Assembly: GCA_963920635.1 (NCBI GenBank)
Contig: OY987308.1
Span: 27,342,096 to 27,406,095 of the forward strand
Source: Pseudeuparius sepicola
Lineage: Eukaryota; Arthropoda; Insecta; Coleoptera; Anthribidae
Length of the DNA stretch: 64,000 nt
Direction of reading: 5' to 3'
Positions 1-21,297 of the stretch are shown here, in pieces. Each line of letters begins with the position of its first letter. Position 1 is the first letter of the stretch. The notes below the pieces were generated by a model. That model saw only the letters and a program-made list of their open reading frames with translations. It was not told the origin of the DNA and searched no databases. The translations under genes were made by a program, and so were the position numbers.

Positions 1-1572
1 ATACCCAAAAAGGCCCCCATTTATACAGCTTTTAAGTTCTATAAAGGTTATAAAACAAGCTGAAATATTAATTAAATTGCTTCTTTATTACGTCTTTTCA
101 GCCCTTATAAAACATGTTATACAGCCACTAAGCGCAGTTGCTTAGAAGGCGTTATTCAGTTATTCTATGATCTTCTTTTAATTGTTATATTAGAGGTATT
201 TACATGATACAAACAAAATTAAAAAGTATATATTGACGAACAAATCTTTTAAAAAATCATTTTTGTAATAAAACGGCTATATTAAAGCATACAATTTCTA
301 TGTTCTCACACTCACAAACAGAAATACATAGACGACTTTGTTGAATAACGAAGTAGAATCTGGTACCTAATAAGAATCCGCCAGAAGACTCTTTTGCCTG
401 TATATTATCAATTTTGTTGCTCGCCTTGGTCTCGAAATTCATCTGCCAACAAGGTTTTATGGTAAAACCACTTATTTTAGGGCGAAATAACAACTGCGCC
501 TCGAAAATTCCTTGAAATTAATTCAAACAAAAAAATATTTATTTTTATTTTTTCCCGTTTTCCCTCCTGTATTTAAATAAACTGCGTTACATATTCTGAA
601 TGTATTGTAACTAATTATCATAACAATAATGCAAAAATATCCTTCTAATGTTAAAAAAATTATTGAACATATCAATATGGCCGCCCTATCACCTTCTTTT
701 CCACTATACAAAATGGCTTCTTTCAAAAAAGTCACCATACGATCATTTATAAATCGTTTAAATAGCACTATTCTGCATAAAGGTGTCATTTGTTTTATAG
801 CCGCTTATTAAGCAATTAATTATAAATTATCAGGAGAATTTAAAGAAGTTATAATAAATAATAATGCTTTATTATCTCATTCATCTTTCGTTTAGAATGT
901 CCATTTTGTTTTAATTTTTTGGAGCACTTGTCCATATTTTCTTAAAGAATATTTCAAAAACAACACCGCGTGTTACCCTTATACTAACTTGTTTGGAGCT
1001 TATGAGATAGAAAAGCCGAAAAAGTACTTTTTACAGTTCAAATATGTGCTGGTATATACTATAGTTCTAAAAGAGGCATTACAACTATATACTTGCTACG
1101 GAAAATATTCTCTTGGTGATAGTAACAAAGCTTTTATACATAATCTATACTAAAGCTACATTTGAAGCTATTTGTCTTAAATAACTATATATTGCTGAGA
1201 AATTATACTTTAATCGCGCTAAAACTCCAGCCACAATAAAGCAAAAGTTGGAATATTAGATTACTTTATAGAATCTATATGCAAGTTTATATAACTCTTA
1301 CAAATCTGTTTTATACTTATTCTATATAAAGGCTTCCAATGGCGCAATGAAGCACCTTTATAAAAATACTGTAAAGCTGTTTTAACAGCAACGTTATTTG
1401 GCTAATTTACTGAATAATCAATTTGGTATCATATATATCCTTAATATAACCAATCGGCCATATTAATTGCCGCAATATACTTTTTATAATGTTTTAAGCA
1501 GAATAGCGCACCGAATGTGCTACTTGGGAAGTGGCTATTAAAGTTCCTTGTTTACCAACCAAACTTCATATA
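1..1572. other. Gene 1 intron 4, left part: no gene seen
   Basis: AT-rich intron sequence, identical in the second unit at 15468-17040. Many short TATAAAGC-like strings occur but I recognise no element. The short frames (such as 257-493 and 523-789) have no codon structure or domain and are treated as chance. Confidence 0.5.
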
Positions 1573-2073
1573 CAGTGACCGGCAGAAAGTTGGACACAAA
1601 TGGAAAACTTTTTTGTTATTAATTTTTCAGAAAATTTTATTCTTGATAAAAGTTGGTGCATCATTTCAAACTCAACACGCACATATCAAAATTTAAATAT
1701 CTCTTTTTGGATACGAGGTAGATTCAAAAATGTCAAAATAGCTCAGGAGTAAAGTACCCTTATTTTTTAAAATACGGTAAAAAGTTGCTTACAAAAGTTG
1801 TTTGGAGTCAAAAGTGGATGTCAGATTTAAAGTCACAGCCACCTAGTAAAAAAAAACGAAATTTAACTTTTTTTGTATTTTTTTCGACCACCCTGTGTAT
1901 TACAAAAAAAAAAAACAAAATACCGCAAGCGCAACTTATCATCGGGTAACACATGAATTTGCTAATAAACTTTAATTTTGTTCGATTAGCAGCTAGAAAT
2001 TTAAATTAATCGAAATCAGTGTTTAAAAATATTAAATTTTTGTGTCCAACGTCCAACTCTCTGCCGGTCACTG
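1573..2073. mobile_element. Tc1/mariner-type MITE, copy A
   Basis: 501 bp with terminal inverted repeats beginning CAGTGACCGGCAGAAAGTTG, flanked by TA on both sides (1571-1572 and 2074-2075). No coding capacity. Present at the same place in all three intron-4 copies. Confidence 0.8.
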
Positions 2074-2158
2074 TATTATCATTTTATGTTGGTGTCGAAT
2101 AGCGAATAATTTTTGGTATCTAATTATTTCTGCAAGCAAAGCTTTTTTAGAAAGAGTA

Positions 2159-2800
2159 TAGGGGAGATCGGGGTAAGTTGACGATACTAAGGAAAAATGC
2201 AAATTAAAGGTCTTAATGCTTTTATTAAAAATATCAAAATTATTGATTAAACTAAGTGTATAAACTATACTTCAAATAAACGTTAACATTCTTGTAAAAA
2301 ATAAAACACGTTCCATAAAAAATAATGAAAACAAAAGTACATCATGATTAGTACAAAAGTCGCAAACAAAGTCACCATGTTCTTCATGACTCATGACTCG
2401 TGCCACCAAGGCGGCACATTGTAACCAATTTTCTATTGGAGGGCCCTGAAACATCTTGTTACATCCCGAACACGAGTCTTCAGTCTCTTGATTGCCAGTC
2501 ATCTTACCCCAGATTGAAATAATGTTTGAGGTTATGTCTAAACCAAAGCCAGTAGGAGAGTTTCTGGGTAAAGGTGGAAGAGAACTTATACGTGTAAATG
2601 TATGGAGAACCTTACACCAACTCGTAAAAATTACAACTCATACCGTTAGCAACTGCCTATGAAATTGACCCAACAATATTAACAATAGCTACTGTGGGGT
2701 AGATAGTAGATAGCTCTGTGGGACAAAATACCGGAAATCGCTTCTTGTTGACAATATTCGCATTAGTCTTCTTATCATCATCTTACCCCGATCTCCCCTA
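2159..2800 (-). mobile_element. TIR element with PHD-like remnant, copy A
   Basis: 642 bp with inverted ends TAGGGGAGATCGGGGTAAG / CTTACCCCGATCTCCCCTA and TA target duplication. On the minus strand it carries a short frame with paired cysteines. The ends and the cysteine module recall pogo/Tigger-like DDE elements of insects, but no catalytic domain is left. Confidence 0.6.
2272..2502 (-). pseudogene. PHD-finger-like transposase C-terminal remnant
   Basis: 76-codon frame with CSGC, a WLQC block about 12 residues later and FVCDFC near the end, the layout of PHD fingers found at the C terminus of some insect pogo/Tigger transposases. The middle cysteines and histidine are not in the usual order, so the finger looks degenerate. 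The same frame exists at 17739-17969; in the third copy about 110 bp are deleted and the frame is lost. Not a host gene. Confidence 0.4.
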
Positions 2801-2978
2801 TAACTAAGCATGCAACAGAAATATTCGCAATGTAGGTATATCCGGTGAATCTTTAGACATTATTTGAATTTAGAAAAAACAACTTAGGTCTGTACTTGCG
2901 CCACCTTAAAACTTAGGGATAACGTATGCAATAATTATTGTTTCCGACAATGAATAATTGTTAAATATATCTATTTAA

Positions 2979-4935
<1,957 letters not shown>

Positions 4936-4989
4936 TTAGCCTTGTTAATGGATACCATAAAAAAGGATATTAGGTTAAAAGAAACTGTA

Positions 4990-4995
4990 AATAAA
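4990..4995 (+). terminator. Poly(A) signal of gene 1
   Basis: AATAAA 55 bp after the stop codon in the context ACTGTAAATAAAT, which is shared by genes 1-5. Confidence 0.7.
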
Positions 4996-5310
4996 TAACA
5001 AGCATCGCTATGATCGTTTTTTTCTCGCATTGTTTCTGTTTGTGTTCTTCATCATACTCGCGGAGAGCGGGAAAAACTTTCAAGCCTATTTGCAGAGAAA
5101 ATTTGCTATAAATAAACTGGAGGTTTATTATAAAAAAATGTCAAAATACAGAAATAATCCTCCGTGCATAAACTTTGGTTAGTAATTTTTTTCAATGAAC
5201 TTTTAGCATTCCTTGCAAAGATGTAAAATTTATCATATCTTACGAGTTATAAAAAAATGAAAATTCGCTGCTTGGTTATTGATACCTATATCTACGTACA
5301 TAAATCTATA

Positions 5311-5433
5311 CAGGGTGTCCCAGAATATGTGGGCAATCTCCCGGATTTATACAGGGGACGTTAAAATAACATGACAAGTTATTATTCCTATAAAAATTTT
5401 CCCCAGAGGGCCCACCAACGGAGATACAAGCCC
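5311..5433. repeat. Interspersed repeat starting CAGGGTGTCCCAG, copy A
   Basis: Starts after TA with CAGGGTGTCCCAGAATATG, typical of TA-inserting DNA elements. It stops abruptly at 5433, the inferred duplication junction; the third copy (36835-36952) continues with unrelated sequence. Confidence 0.5.
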
Positions 5434-5830
5434 CTAAAAATATTTTTAAACGCAATCTTTTATTTAAATGCTCTAAAAGGAAGGAAATAAACTTTGAAAT
5501 AAATCATACCAAAGCAAACCCATAGTTTTGTTACATTATAAAATTCTACATGCTATAAAAGCTTGTCGCGAGATTTTCTTGTGTAAATTTTACTACACAA
5601 AACTGTTCCAATTGGCAACTACAGTTGCTGGGAAATCGCTCGTCAGAGTTAACCTCACGATTCAGATTGCTTTTAAGCAAAAATACCCCATGATGATACA
5701 ACCTATAAAACTAACGGGACGAGCGGTATGGTAGTCGTTGTAGCCACGTGCAATTTTGTTTTGCGAAAATCTGGGTAGTTGTAGTTACCTACGTTCCGCG
5801 ATTTTATGATTTGTTTGTAAAACAACCTTC

Positions 5831-6051
5831 TGTGGGAGACTATCCTTTTCTGTAGGATGGCTTAAATAAACGAGGGTTTCTTAAGATGTTTCTATTTTTT
5901 ACTTTTTAATAATACATGGCACCATAATTACCATAATTCTAATCTAATCTGACATGACATAAAAACGACAACTGACAATATCTGACTAATATCCTGTTTG
6001 TTACCAACCTAAACAATTGCGGGAAATACAAATTTGAATTCGTCTACAACA
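5831..6051 (-). repeat. 3' LTR of gypsy copy 1
   Basis: 221-bp terminal repeat beginning TGTGGGAGAC and ending CTACAACA on the + strand. Because the element reads on the minus strand, this is the 3' LTR. Confidence 0.93.
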
Positions 6052-6334
6052 GTTCGGCCATTCTGACACATTGATTGACCTCAATCAAATACATAATAAG
6101 TCACTAACTAAGAATTCAAATTTTTAAGCCTAACACATAATAATTGAAGGTCATAAATAGTTCTTAAACTACACATAAATTGAAGTATTGCATTCACTAA
6201 GACATAAGTACAATCTGAATCTAAAGCATAAGACATAATTGGTAATAAAGCCACATTTTAGATTTTTCCAAGATAAAGAACAAAATAAGTCATAATCTGT
6301 AATTTGTCAAAGCCGGAATTTTATCGTAATTCTT

Positions 6335-9300
6335 TTAGTTTTCTGTCCAAGGTCTCATACGAGAAGGAGCCATAACACTCTCGTAAGGCATCTGAGTTAG
6401 TTGAAAACCATCGATATCAGATACTACATACCTGTCATTATCTAGCACTCGTTTTACTACATAAGGACCTCGAAATTTAGGTAAAAGTTTCTTGTTTACG
6501 CCCGGTGTAACATCTACATTTGTTTTCATTACATAATCGCCTTCTTTGTATTTGTGAGATGGCTTATGTCTCTTGTCATATTCTAATTTGCTGTAATTTT
6601 GCGCCTTTTCAATACTTTTAGAAGCTTCATTTCTTATCAAAAGTAAATCTCGTTCTACCTCAACTTGACTTTCAAGGAAAATACGGAGGTTATCTAAAAT
6701 GTTTCCTTTCTGGTTTATACCAAATAACAACATAGAAGGAGTAAATCCAGTTATACGGTTGATTGTGTTATTTATAGCAAATTCCACTTGGGTTAGTACT
6801 TCATCCCATTTGCTAGGAGTATCAGATAATTTTGAGCACATAGAACAAATCATTTTATTTACAATTTCAACCTGACCGTTACTTCGAGGAATACCACTAG
6901 CTATAAGAGTATGTGTTATATCATTTTTATTCATAAAATCTTTAAATTCATGGGAAGTGAATGAAGTTCCTCGATCTGATATTATTCGTAAAGGTCTGCT
7001 ATAAGAATCAAAATAGGATTTCAAATGTTTGATAACGGGCTTAGTCTGAGTTGACACACATGGATAAATTTTTACAAATTTTGTAAAAGCATCAATTACA
7101 ACTAGTATATGTTTTTGTTGGTGTTTTGTTTTTTCTAAAGGCCCATAATGATCAATATGTAATGTCTGGAATGGTAAGTTACCTTTCGGTATTGGATTCA
7201 AAAATCCTTCAGATCTACCTGTCAACGGTGAATACGAAATGCATTTTAAACAATTTGAGATGTATTGACGAATCTTATTTTTTAAATCAGGAAACCAATA
7301 TGTTCGAAGAATTAGTTCACGGGTTTTGTTTTCACCAACATGACCGACATTATCATGATACGTTTGGATTATAGTGTGTTCCATACAAGAAGGTACATAA
7401 AATAATATCTTGCCGTCATGTTTTCGATAAACTAAACCATTTCGTAATTCATAAGTCTTACTTTCAGTATGTTCCAATAGATTTCTAATTTCACAAATGT
7501 TATCATCTTTATCTTGTTTTAGACTCAATGTTCTTTCTAATGAATTGTCCTTAATAATTAAAACAGAATTTCTACTCAAGCAATCAGCATGTCTCATTGA
7601 GATATTTGGACGGTGTTCTAAGGTGTAAGTAAAATTTTGTAACTCCAATGTCCAACGTAAAATCCGATTATTAATTTCCGTTTTCTGAATTGCCAGTTTA
7701 ATACTGTTACAATCAGTTACAATTTTGAATTCTAAACCCTGTAAATATACTCTAAACCTTCTCAAAGAATAGACAATACACAACATTTCTAGTTCAAAAC
7801 TATGATATTTGCTTTCGCAAGTGGATGTTCTTTTTGAAAAATAAAATATTGGATGGAATCTTCCATCATCTTGTTTCTGTAATAAAATGCTACCAAATCC
7901 TTGCGCAGATGCATCACAGTGAAGTTGGGTTTCAGAGTTGGGGTTATAGATTGCAAGTAGGGGTTTTCTAATTAGTAAACACTTAAGCGTTTCAAAAGCT
8001 TGTACTTCACTTTCACCAAAAATAAATTCTACATTTTTTCTTAATAGGTCTGTCAAAGGTCTAGCAATAATTGCATAATCTTGAATAAAGCGTCGGAAGT
8101 ATGAAGTTAAACCTAAGAAACTCTGGACATCTCGGAAATTTCTAGGTACTGGGAAATCACTTACCGCTTTAAGATTTTCATTACATGGAACTATTCCGTC
8201 TTTGTTAACAATATAACCCAAAAATTTAATCTCGTTTTTGAAAAAAGAACATTTGCTCAGTTTTAATTCTAGATTGTTTTTTACAAGTCGTTCAAAAACT
8301 TCATTAAGAATTTTCATATTTTCATCTAAAGTTGCCCTTGCAATTAAGATGTCATCAATATACACACTAATTTTACCTTGATCAATTAGTTCTCTAAATA
8401 CCAAATTTACAAAACGACTGAAATTTGCTGGGCTATTTTTTAGGCCAAAAGGGGCTTTAAGATATTCATATTGCCCAGAATGGGTCACAAACGATGTATA
8501 TTTTATAGAGTCTTCATTGATACAGATTTGGTGAAAAGCATCTTTCAAATCTAAGTGACTAAAATATTGTTTATTCCTCAATTTATCAATCTGATCATCA
8601 ATTAAAGGAATAGGAAAATTGTCTCTAAGAGTAATTTTATTCAACTGCCTATAGTCAACACACAGTCTTATACCAGCGGGTTTTTTGTTTACTAATACAA
8701 TTGGAGAACTATATTCAAATTCACTTTTCCGAATTATGTTTCTATCTAAAAGGTCCTCAATGATTTGGTTTACTTCATTTTTCTCATGATAAGATAAACG
8801 TCTAGGGCGAAAATAGAAGGGGCTATGTTCAGGTTTAACTCTAATTTTCATTTCATATTTAATTTCAGGAGTTTTTGGTCGCACAGGTAAAACGTAATTG
8901 TTTTCAAAATTTTGATAAAATTTTTGTTTCGCACAGTATCCTAAATCGTGGTTAATCTCTAAATCAGGCTCTTCTTTGTTTTTAAATAAAGCATCGTCAA
9001 TGTAAAAAATTTCGTTCAAGTCATTTTCGTCTTTTAGCTTGGAAATTATAACATCATCCTTTGCACCATAAGTAACAGATACATTATTTAATTTTGCAAA
9101 GTCTCTGCCTAGTAAACATGGAGTTTTTGTAGTACGAACTGGTACAATACACAAATGAACTAAAAATATCCTACCATCATCTAACATTAATCTAGTTTTG
9201 ACTAAACCGAGAATCGAAAGTTCGGAAGAGTTTATACCATAAAAATTTTGATTCGTTTTAATTTTTTGAACTACAGAAATAGCTACTAAACTATCGTGAA

Positions 9301-10570
9301 TTAATGAAATGGGGCTACCTGAATCCATCACTGGTATAACCTCTACCTCGTTTTGTCCTAATTCAAGTTTCCCTCTTACACAATGTGGTGGCACAAGTTC
9401 CATTTCTTCTGATATGTCCAATAGTACCGGAGAGTCACCAGAAAACTGTTCACCTGGTTCAGCTAATAATTCTTCTCTTTCTTCTACCAAATTCATCGAT
9501 GTTGAAGGATGTCGAAGACCTGAGGCACCTGTAGTATGAACTGCTGCTTCTCCCTGTGATCGAACTGCTTGATTTGCTGTCCCTGAAACTCGATTCGATG
9601 CTGAGGTTGTTCCTGACGAGCGTTTTGGACAAGATCCAAACTGATGTTGAAGTGAACCACACTCAAAACATGATCCTCTTTCTCGCTTTGGTTTCAAACA
9701 GTTAACTGAAGTATGGCCTTTTAAATTGCAATTGAAACATCGTAATGAGATTGTACCGGAATTTTTCTCTGCATTTTTTGGTACAAATTTCTGTGTCTGA
9801 TTCGGCTCTATTTTTACTTTTACTCCCATACGAGCTCTTCTCTCATCTGCTATTCGCTCAAAAACTACAAGATCATGAAGTAAATCGTCCAAGTCGAGAT
9901 GTGTCTTCGAAATTATCATAGTCGCCATTTCTCGTGAAGCTAAACCAATAGCAACTTGCTCTTTTATTTCATCGAAAGCGAGGTTAAGTTTCTTACATAG
10001 CTTAATTTTTTCGTGGAAATACAAACCTAAATCTTCTTTTGGACTCTGCACTCTATTTGACATAGTTTTCCAAAGATTACTTACATTGTCTGGTAAAATA
10101 AACGTATTTGAAAACTCTGCTTTAAATTCTTGCCAAGACGTTAGTGTCTCACGACGAGCCTCGTACCAATGTTTCGCTGCACCAATGAGATGTGTTCTTG
10201 CAGTCTCTAATGTGAAACTCGCAGGCCAGTTGTGCAATGTTGCAGCACTTTGCAGATTATCTAACCAAGGTTTACTTTCGGAAAAACGCTCCCCATTAAA
10301 AGTAGACACACTTTTAGAAAAATCTGGTATAACGTGGTAATTTTGTACCTGATTGTTTTGTTGGCTTTGCAGTTGTAGCATTTGCATCATTTGCGCATTT
10401 TGCTGCATCATGGAGCTCATTAAAGTCATCATCGTGTTCAAATTTTTAGCTTCTGGATTTTGGGGCTGACGCTGGGACTCATTTTGTAGTACTGAAGGGT
10501 TTTGTTCTTGGTAAAATGTTTCGAATTGGTTGAGGGGAAAACCCTGCCTGTTTCCTTGTTCTTTGTCCAT
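6335..10570 (-). CDS. Gag-Pol polyprotein of gypsy copy 1
   Basis: Single 1411-codon frame with no frameshift between gag and pol. Order: gag with an N-terminal Q/M-rich stretch; two CCHC knuckles (C278, C281, H286, C291 and C301, C304, H309, C314); aspartic protease (DSG at 416-418, LLGRD near 487); reverse transcriptase with YIDD at 737-740; RNase H (D886 in LHCDAS, E926/E928 region, D953); integrase zinc finger H1072, H1077, C1107, C1110; integrase catalytic D1140, D1199, E1235 (35 residues between the last two, as expected). All catalytic residues are kept, so this copy looks coding-competent. It encodes reverse transcription and integration for its own element, not a host function. Exact clade within Ty3/gypsy not determined. 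Confidence 0.95.
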   Translation of the reverse strand: MDKEQGNRQGFPLNQFETFYQEQNPSVLQNESQRQPQNPEAKNLNTMMTLMSSMMQQNAQMMQMLQLQSQQNNQVQNYHVIPDFSKSVSTFNGERFSESKPWLDNLQSAATLHNWPASFTLETARTHLIGAAKHWYEARRETLTSWQEFKAEFSNTFILPDNVSNLWKTMSNRVQSPKEDLGLYFHEKIKLCKKLNLAFDEIKEQVAIGLASREMATMIISKTHLDLDDLLHDLVVFERIADERRARMGVKVKIEPNQTQKFVPKNAEKNSGTISLRCFNCNLKGHTSVNCLKPKRERGSCFECGSLQHQFGSCPKRSSGTTSASNRVSGTANQAVRSQGEAAVHTTGASGLRHPSTSMNLVEEREELLAEPGEQFSGDSPVLLDISEEMELVPPHCVRGKLELGQNEVEVIPVMDSGSPISLIHDSLVAISVVQKIKTNQNFYGINSSELSILGLVKTRLMLDDGRIFLVHLCIVPVRTTKTPCLLGRDFAKLNNVSVTYGAKDDVIISKLKDENDLNEIFYIDDALFKNKEEPDLEINHDLGYCAKQKFYQNFENNYVLPVRPKTPEIKYEMKIRVKPEHSPFYFRPRRLSYHEKNEVNQIIEDLLDRNIIRKSEFEYSSPIVLVNKKPAGIRLCVDYRQLNKITLRDNFPIPLIDDQIDKLRNKQYFSHLDLKDAFHQICINEDSIKYTSFVTHSGQYEYLKAPFGLKNSPANFSRFVNLVFRELIDQGKISVYIDDILIARATLDENMKILNEVFERLVKNNLELKLSKCSFFKNEIKFLGYIVNKDGIVPCNENLKAVSDFPVPRNFRDVQSFLGLTSYFRRFIQDYAIIARPLTDLLRKNVEFIFGESEVQAFETLKCLLIRKPLLAIYNPNSETQLHCDASAQGFGSILLQKQDDGRFHPIFYFSKRTSTCESKYHSFELEMLCIVYSLRRFRVYLQGLEFKIVTDCNSIKLAIQKTEINNRILRWTLELQNFTYTLEHRPNISMRHADCLSRNSVLIIKDNSLERTLSLKQDKDDNICEIRNLLEHTESKTYELRNGLVYRKHDGKILFYVPSCMEHTIIQTYHDNVGHVGENKTRELILRTYWFPDLKNKIRQYISNCLKCISYSPLTGRSEGFLNPIPKGNLPFQTLHIDHYGPLEKTKHQQKHILVVIDAFTKFVKIYPCVSTQTKPVIKHLKSYFDSYSRPLRIISDRGTSFTSHEFKDFMNKNDITHTLIASGIPRSNGQVEIVNKMICSMCSKLSDTPSKWDEVLTQVEFAINNTINRITGFTPSMLLFGINQKGNILDNLRIFLESQVEVERDLLLIRNEASKSIEKAQNYSKLEYDKRHKPSHKYKEGDYVMKTNVDVTPGVNKKLLPKFRGPYVVKRVLDNDRYVVSDIDGFQLTQMPYESVMAPSRMRPWTEN

Positions 10571-10667
10571 GATTTTTCCGAACGAGAGAAACGTGTTTCA
10601 TAAAACAACAAATGCACGAAAATACTTTGTGGGCCGCAACTTTTCTTCAATCCCACTTCTGAAAAAC

Positions 10668-10888
10668 TGTGGGATACTATCCTTTTCTGTAGGATGGCTT
10701 AAATAAACGAGGGTTTCTTAAGATGTTTCTATTTTTTACTTTTGAATAATACATGGCACCATAATTACCATAATTCTAATCTAATCTGACATGACATAAA
10801 AATGACAACTGACAATATCTGACTAATATCCTGTTTGTTACCAACCTAAACAATTGCGGGAAATACAAATTTGAATTCGTCTACAACA
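10668..10888 (-). repeat. 5' LTR of gypsy copy 1
   Basis: 221-bp partner of the LTR at 5831-6051; about three substitutions separate them (for example GGGATAC versus GGGAGAC, AATGAC versus AACGAC). It should carry the element's promoter, firing leftward. Confidence 0.93.
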
Positions 10889-11803
10889 CTTCTAATTTTA
10901 ACTTTATATTGTTTTGGTTATGTCTTCATTATTAATGGAGGTAGACCAGCTTACCTAGGCGATGCTGCCTCGACCACTGGTTAGTTCGTAAATTGTTTGC
11001 GCTCAAATAATACCTATGATGCGTTACAATGGTTTTTGTAACTGTTTTATTGGACATTGTTATTACTATGTACGCAGAACGCACATAATTTAATCCGGCT
11101 TCTATTAGATACATATTAGCCTTTTAAACGATGTTAACTAAATACCTACACGCGTTATGATTATTATATCATGTGGCAGTGTTGCTGTATGTGCACGTGG
11201 ATAGACAATATCTAAAAGCGTCTATTTGAATAGGCACCTACACCCACTACCTAGCAATTCCATGATACCCCCCAGTAGGTACCCCAAGATAACAGATTGG
11301 ACGCTGCTGTTTGCTGTATTATTAGAATTCATAAAAAGGAGCGATTCATGAGAATAAGCAGCTTGCTGGTTTTCTGTGGTAACGGGAATGCCTTCACACC
11401 CCTGATATTCTCAACTTTAAAATTTCGAATGGGACTACCCGAGACTTCCTTGTAGATATTAAGAGGCAGAATACCTTCAAGTAGGAAAAGCGAAAGCAGA
11501 ATCTGAAAATAGACTTTACTATTACTTTTACAAGCTTTTATTTAACTTGCAATGTATGTATGTATGTATGTATGTTTAGGTCAAATCTTGCAAGCTGAAT
11601 TAGAACCACTTCCTGACATCCGATTGAGCTGAAATTTTGCATACACCCTTCGTTCCGGTGACAATGCAATATACAATACTCAATATGGTAATACTTTCAA
11701 AGTGGCCTAAGCTCCAAGATGGCGGATGATGTATTTTTAGTCAACCCATTAATATGGGTATCAAATGAAAGGGCTTGAAGAGTGGAACTAAAAAGTTGAA
11801 AAT
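10889..11803. other. Spacer right of gypsy copy 1: no gene seen
   Basis: Mixed AT-rich spacer with an (ATGT)6 microsatellite at 11552-11575. The second unit has the same spacer at 26356-27262 with (ATGT)7 at 27019-27046 and a few small indels. Short frames here show no domain. Confidence 0.5.
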
Positions 11804-12181
11804 AAAATTTTAATAAAGAAATATTTTTAAAAACAAGCTTTTATTTAAATGCTCTGAAAAGAAGAAAATAAATTTTATTATAATAAATCAAACCAAGGCA
11901 ATACCATAATTTTGCTACATTATACAACTCTATATGATATAAAAGCTTGTCGCGAGAATATAATATATCTTGAAAGAAATTTTAAGTAGAAAATTTATTT
12001 TTCTATAAAAGAAATTTACACACGAAAATCTCGCGACAAGCTTTTATATTATATACAGTTGTATATTGTAACAAAATTATAGATTTTCCTTGGTTTGATT
12101 TATTATAAAGTTTATTTTCTTCTTTTCAGAGCATCTAAATAAAAGCTTGTTTTTAAAAATATTTTTTTATTAAAATTTTTA
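11804..12181. repeat. Inverted-repeat (fold-back) element, copy A
   Basis: Two arms of about 165 bp, starting ATTTTAATAAA and ending TTTATTAAAAT, facing each other. Each contains ATAAAAGCTTGTCGCGAGA, and the arms are separated by a short spacer. A single diverged arm also lies just after the junction at about 5440-5590. Confidence 0.7.
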
Positions 12182-13365
12182 CATTTAGGAATGAAGTTTA
12201 GATTATGTATACCATTCTGCTACGTTGTAATGTAAAATACTAATGAATATAATAAAGTAAATTACAGTGTGTTTTTTAAAACACTGGTTGTTTACACATG
12301 ATCCACCTTGTTTTAAATGTTGTTATATTGGCTGATAAATGTGCATGCCAGTGGTTTGTTACCTATTTTAATAACAATGCATTTATTTAAACTAGCATGG
12401 TATATTTTTTGCAAGTGTTAAAATAATTCTGTAAAATGCGCCGCAGGCAGAAAATTTACAAGTTGCAATGAATATTTTAAAATTCCGAAATGGTTTCGGC
12501 TACGCCCTCTAAATACGCTACTGACTGGATCACCCTGTACACGCGAGTGGAGGTGCGGGGCCGCGTGCGCTGCACCGTTCGCACCCGCGCGCCTAGAGCC
12601 GGCCCTGGCGGGTTAGACCAGTCGCTGTTGAAGTTTAACTACCTCTACTATTTTTAAATGGTTCTGATAAAAAAAAACTAAAACAGGTTTAACTTGAACT
12701 CATTTTACATTAAATTTCTCGTTATTATGGATATATTTTTACACATTCTTCGCCTGGCCTGACGACACCTTTAGAAATGCCAGTATGGGCAGTAGGTACG
12801 GTAAAAGATTTCTACGCGCCACTAACCGAATCTTCCATAAAAATAATAAATAAATATACAAATACAAGTTAGTACTAATCCACTCTGGGAATCCCTTAAT
12901 ACCCTAATCCATGGCGCACGCAGCCATGCACCACCGTTCACCGTTTACTGTTGTCCAGTTTGTCCAGTTATGTTTTATTTTATTTGACACTGATCCAAAA
13001 ATTATGTTTGGTTGGCCGTTTTCGGGCGGGTTTTCATGCTCTACTGGTAAACCAGTTCAATAAATTATTACACTCACTGGTGCTCGGGGAGCTCGTTCTA
13101 GTGTTGGCGCACAAGCACATAAAATGGCGGTATTTCGGGGGGGGGGGGGGAGGGGAGGGGTTGGGGGTTCCTAGATACGGCCCTGAACCCACACGAAATA
13201 TCAACGAGCCATTATATTTACTTACCTACTATTTATTTGGGATTATGAAAATCAGAACGTGATGTTTTTCCATTTTTATTTGCCTTTGGCTATTATTCTT
13301 TATGATAGGAAAAAAAAAACATCCCATTTCAAACAGTAACAAGATTTTTGCGATAAAAAGAACTG
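12182..13365. other. Promoter-proximal spacer of gene 2
   Basis: No gene. A GC-rich patch at about 12536-12612 ends CCTAGAGCCGGCCCTG and a G-run at 13138-13160 is followed by CCTAGATACGGCCCTG; both look like ends of decayed DNA elements (weak). The homologous spacer of gene 3 is 27642-28810, with a shorter G-run. Confidence 0.4.
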
Positions 13366-13373
13366 TATAAAAG
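13366..13373 (+). promoter_or_regulatory. TATA box of gene 2
   Basis: TATAAAAG 59 bp before the ATG. The same element lies 52-59 bp before the ATG in genes 3-6, preceded by a conserved GATAAAA-type stretch and followed by an ACTTGTG/AGTTGTG block, so it is very likely the core promoter. Confidence 0.75.
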
Positions 13374-13424
13374 AAATGTTCTGGCCAAGTCCGCAATCAG
13401 AACTTGTGTATATACCTGCCCGAA

Positions 13425-20402
<6,978 letters not shown>

Positions 20403-20456
20403 TTAGCCTTGTTAATGGATACCATAAAAAAGGATATTAGGTTAAAAGAAACTGTA

Positions 20457-20462
20457 AATAAA
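20457..20462 (+). terminator. Poly(A) signal of gene 2
   Basis: AATAAA 55 bp after the stop, same context as gene 1. Confidence 0.7.
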
Positions 20463-20777
20463 TAACAAGCATCGCTATGATCGTTTTTTTCTCGCATTGT
20501 TTCTGTTTGTGTTCTTCATCATACTCGCGGAGAGCGAGAAAAAGTTTCAAGCCTATTTGCAGAGAAAATTTGCTATAAATAAACTGGAGGTTTATTATAA
20601 AAAAATGTCAAAATACAGAAATAATCCTCCGTGCATAAACTTTGGTTAGTAATTTTTTTCAATGAACTTTTAGCATTCCTTGCAAAGATGTAAAATTTAT
20701 CATATCTTACGAGTTATAAAAAAATGAAAATTCGCTGCTTGGTTATTGATACCTATATCTACGTACATAAATCTATA

Positions 20778-20900
20778 CAGGGTGTCCCAGAATATGTGGG
20801 CAATCTCCCGGATTTATACAGGGGACGTTAAAATAACATGACAAGTTATTATTCCTATAAAAATTTTCCCCAGAGGGCCCACCAACGGAGATACAAGCCC
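20778..20900. repeat. Interspersed repeat starting CAGGGTGTCCCAG, copy B
   Basis: Same as 5311-5433, ending at the second junction. Confidence 0.5.
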
Positions 20901-21297
20901 CTAAAAATATTTTTAAACGCAATCTTTTATTTAAATGCTCTAAAAGGAAGGAAATAAACTTTGAAATAAATCATACCAAAGCAAACCCATAGTTTTGTTA
21001 CATTATAAAATTCTACATGCTATAAAAGCTTGTCGCGAGATTTTCTTGTGTAAATTTTACTACACAAAACTGTTCCAATTGGCAACTACAGTTGCTGGGA
21101 AATCGCTCGTCAGAGTTAACCTCACGATTCAGATTGCTTTTAAGCAAAAATACCCCATGATGATACAACCTATAAAACTAACGGGACGAGCGGTATGGTA
21201 GTCGTTGTAGCCACGTGCAATTTTGTTTTGCGAAAATCTGGGTAGTTGTAGTTACCTACGTTCCGCGATTTTATGATTTGTTTGTAAAACAACCTTC

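Larger units (their letters stand above)
5831..10888 (-). mobile_element. Ty3/gypsy LTR retrotransposon, copy 1
   Basis: Complete 5058-bp element, coding strand minus. 221-bp LTRs (5831-6051 and 10668-10888) start TG and end CA, flanked by a 4-bp target duplication CTTC (5827-5830 and 10889-10892). The LTRs differ at about three positions. A single gag-pol frame fills the interior and there is no env frame. I could not recognise a clear primer-binding site or polypurine tract. The element lies in the spacer between genes 1 and 2, opposite to their transcription. Confidence 0.95.

Noticed and set aside
257..811. Short frames repeated in two or three copies at 257-493, 523-789 and 629-811
   Set aside because: Their repetition comes from the tandem duplication, not selection; no domain, no splice context.
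13138..13160. G-run as a G-quadruplex regulator of gene 2
   Set aside because: Its length differs between units and it sits in a decayed-element context; a simple homopolymer expansion explains it.
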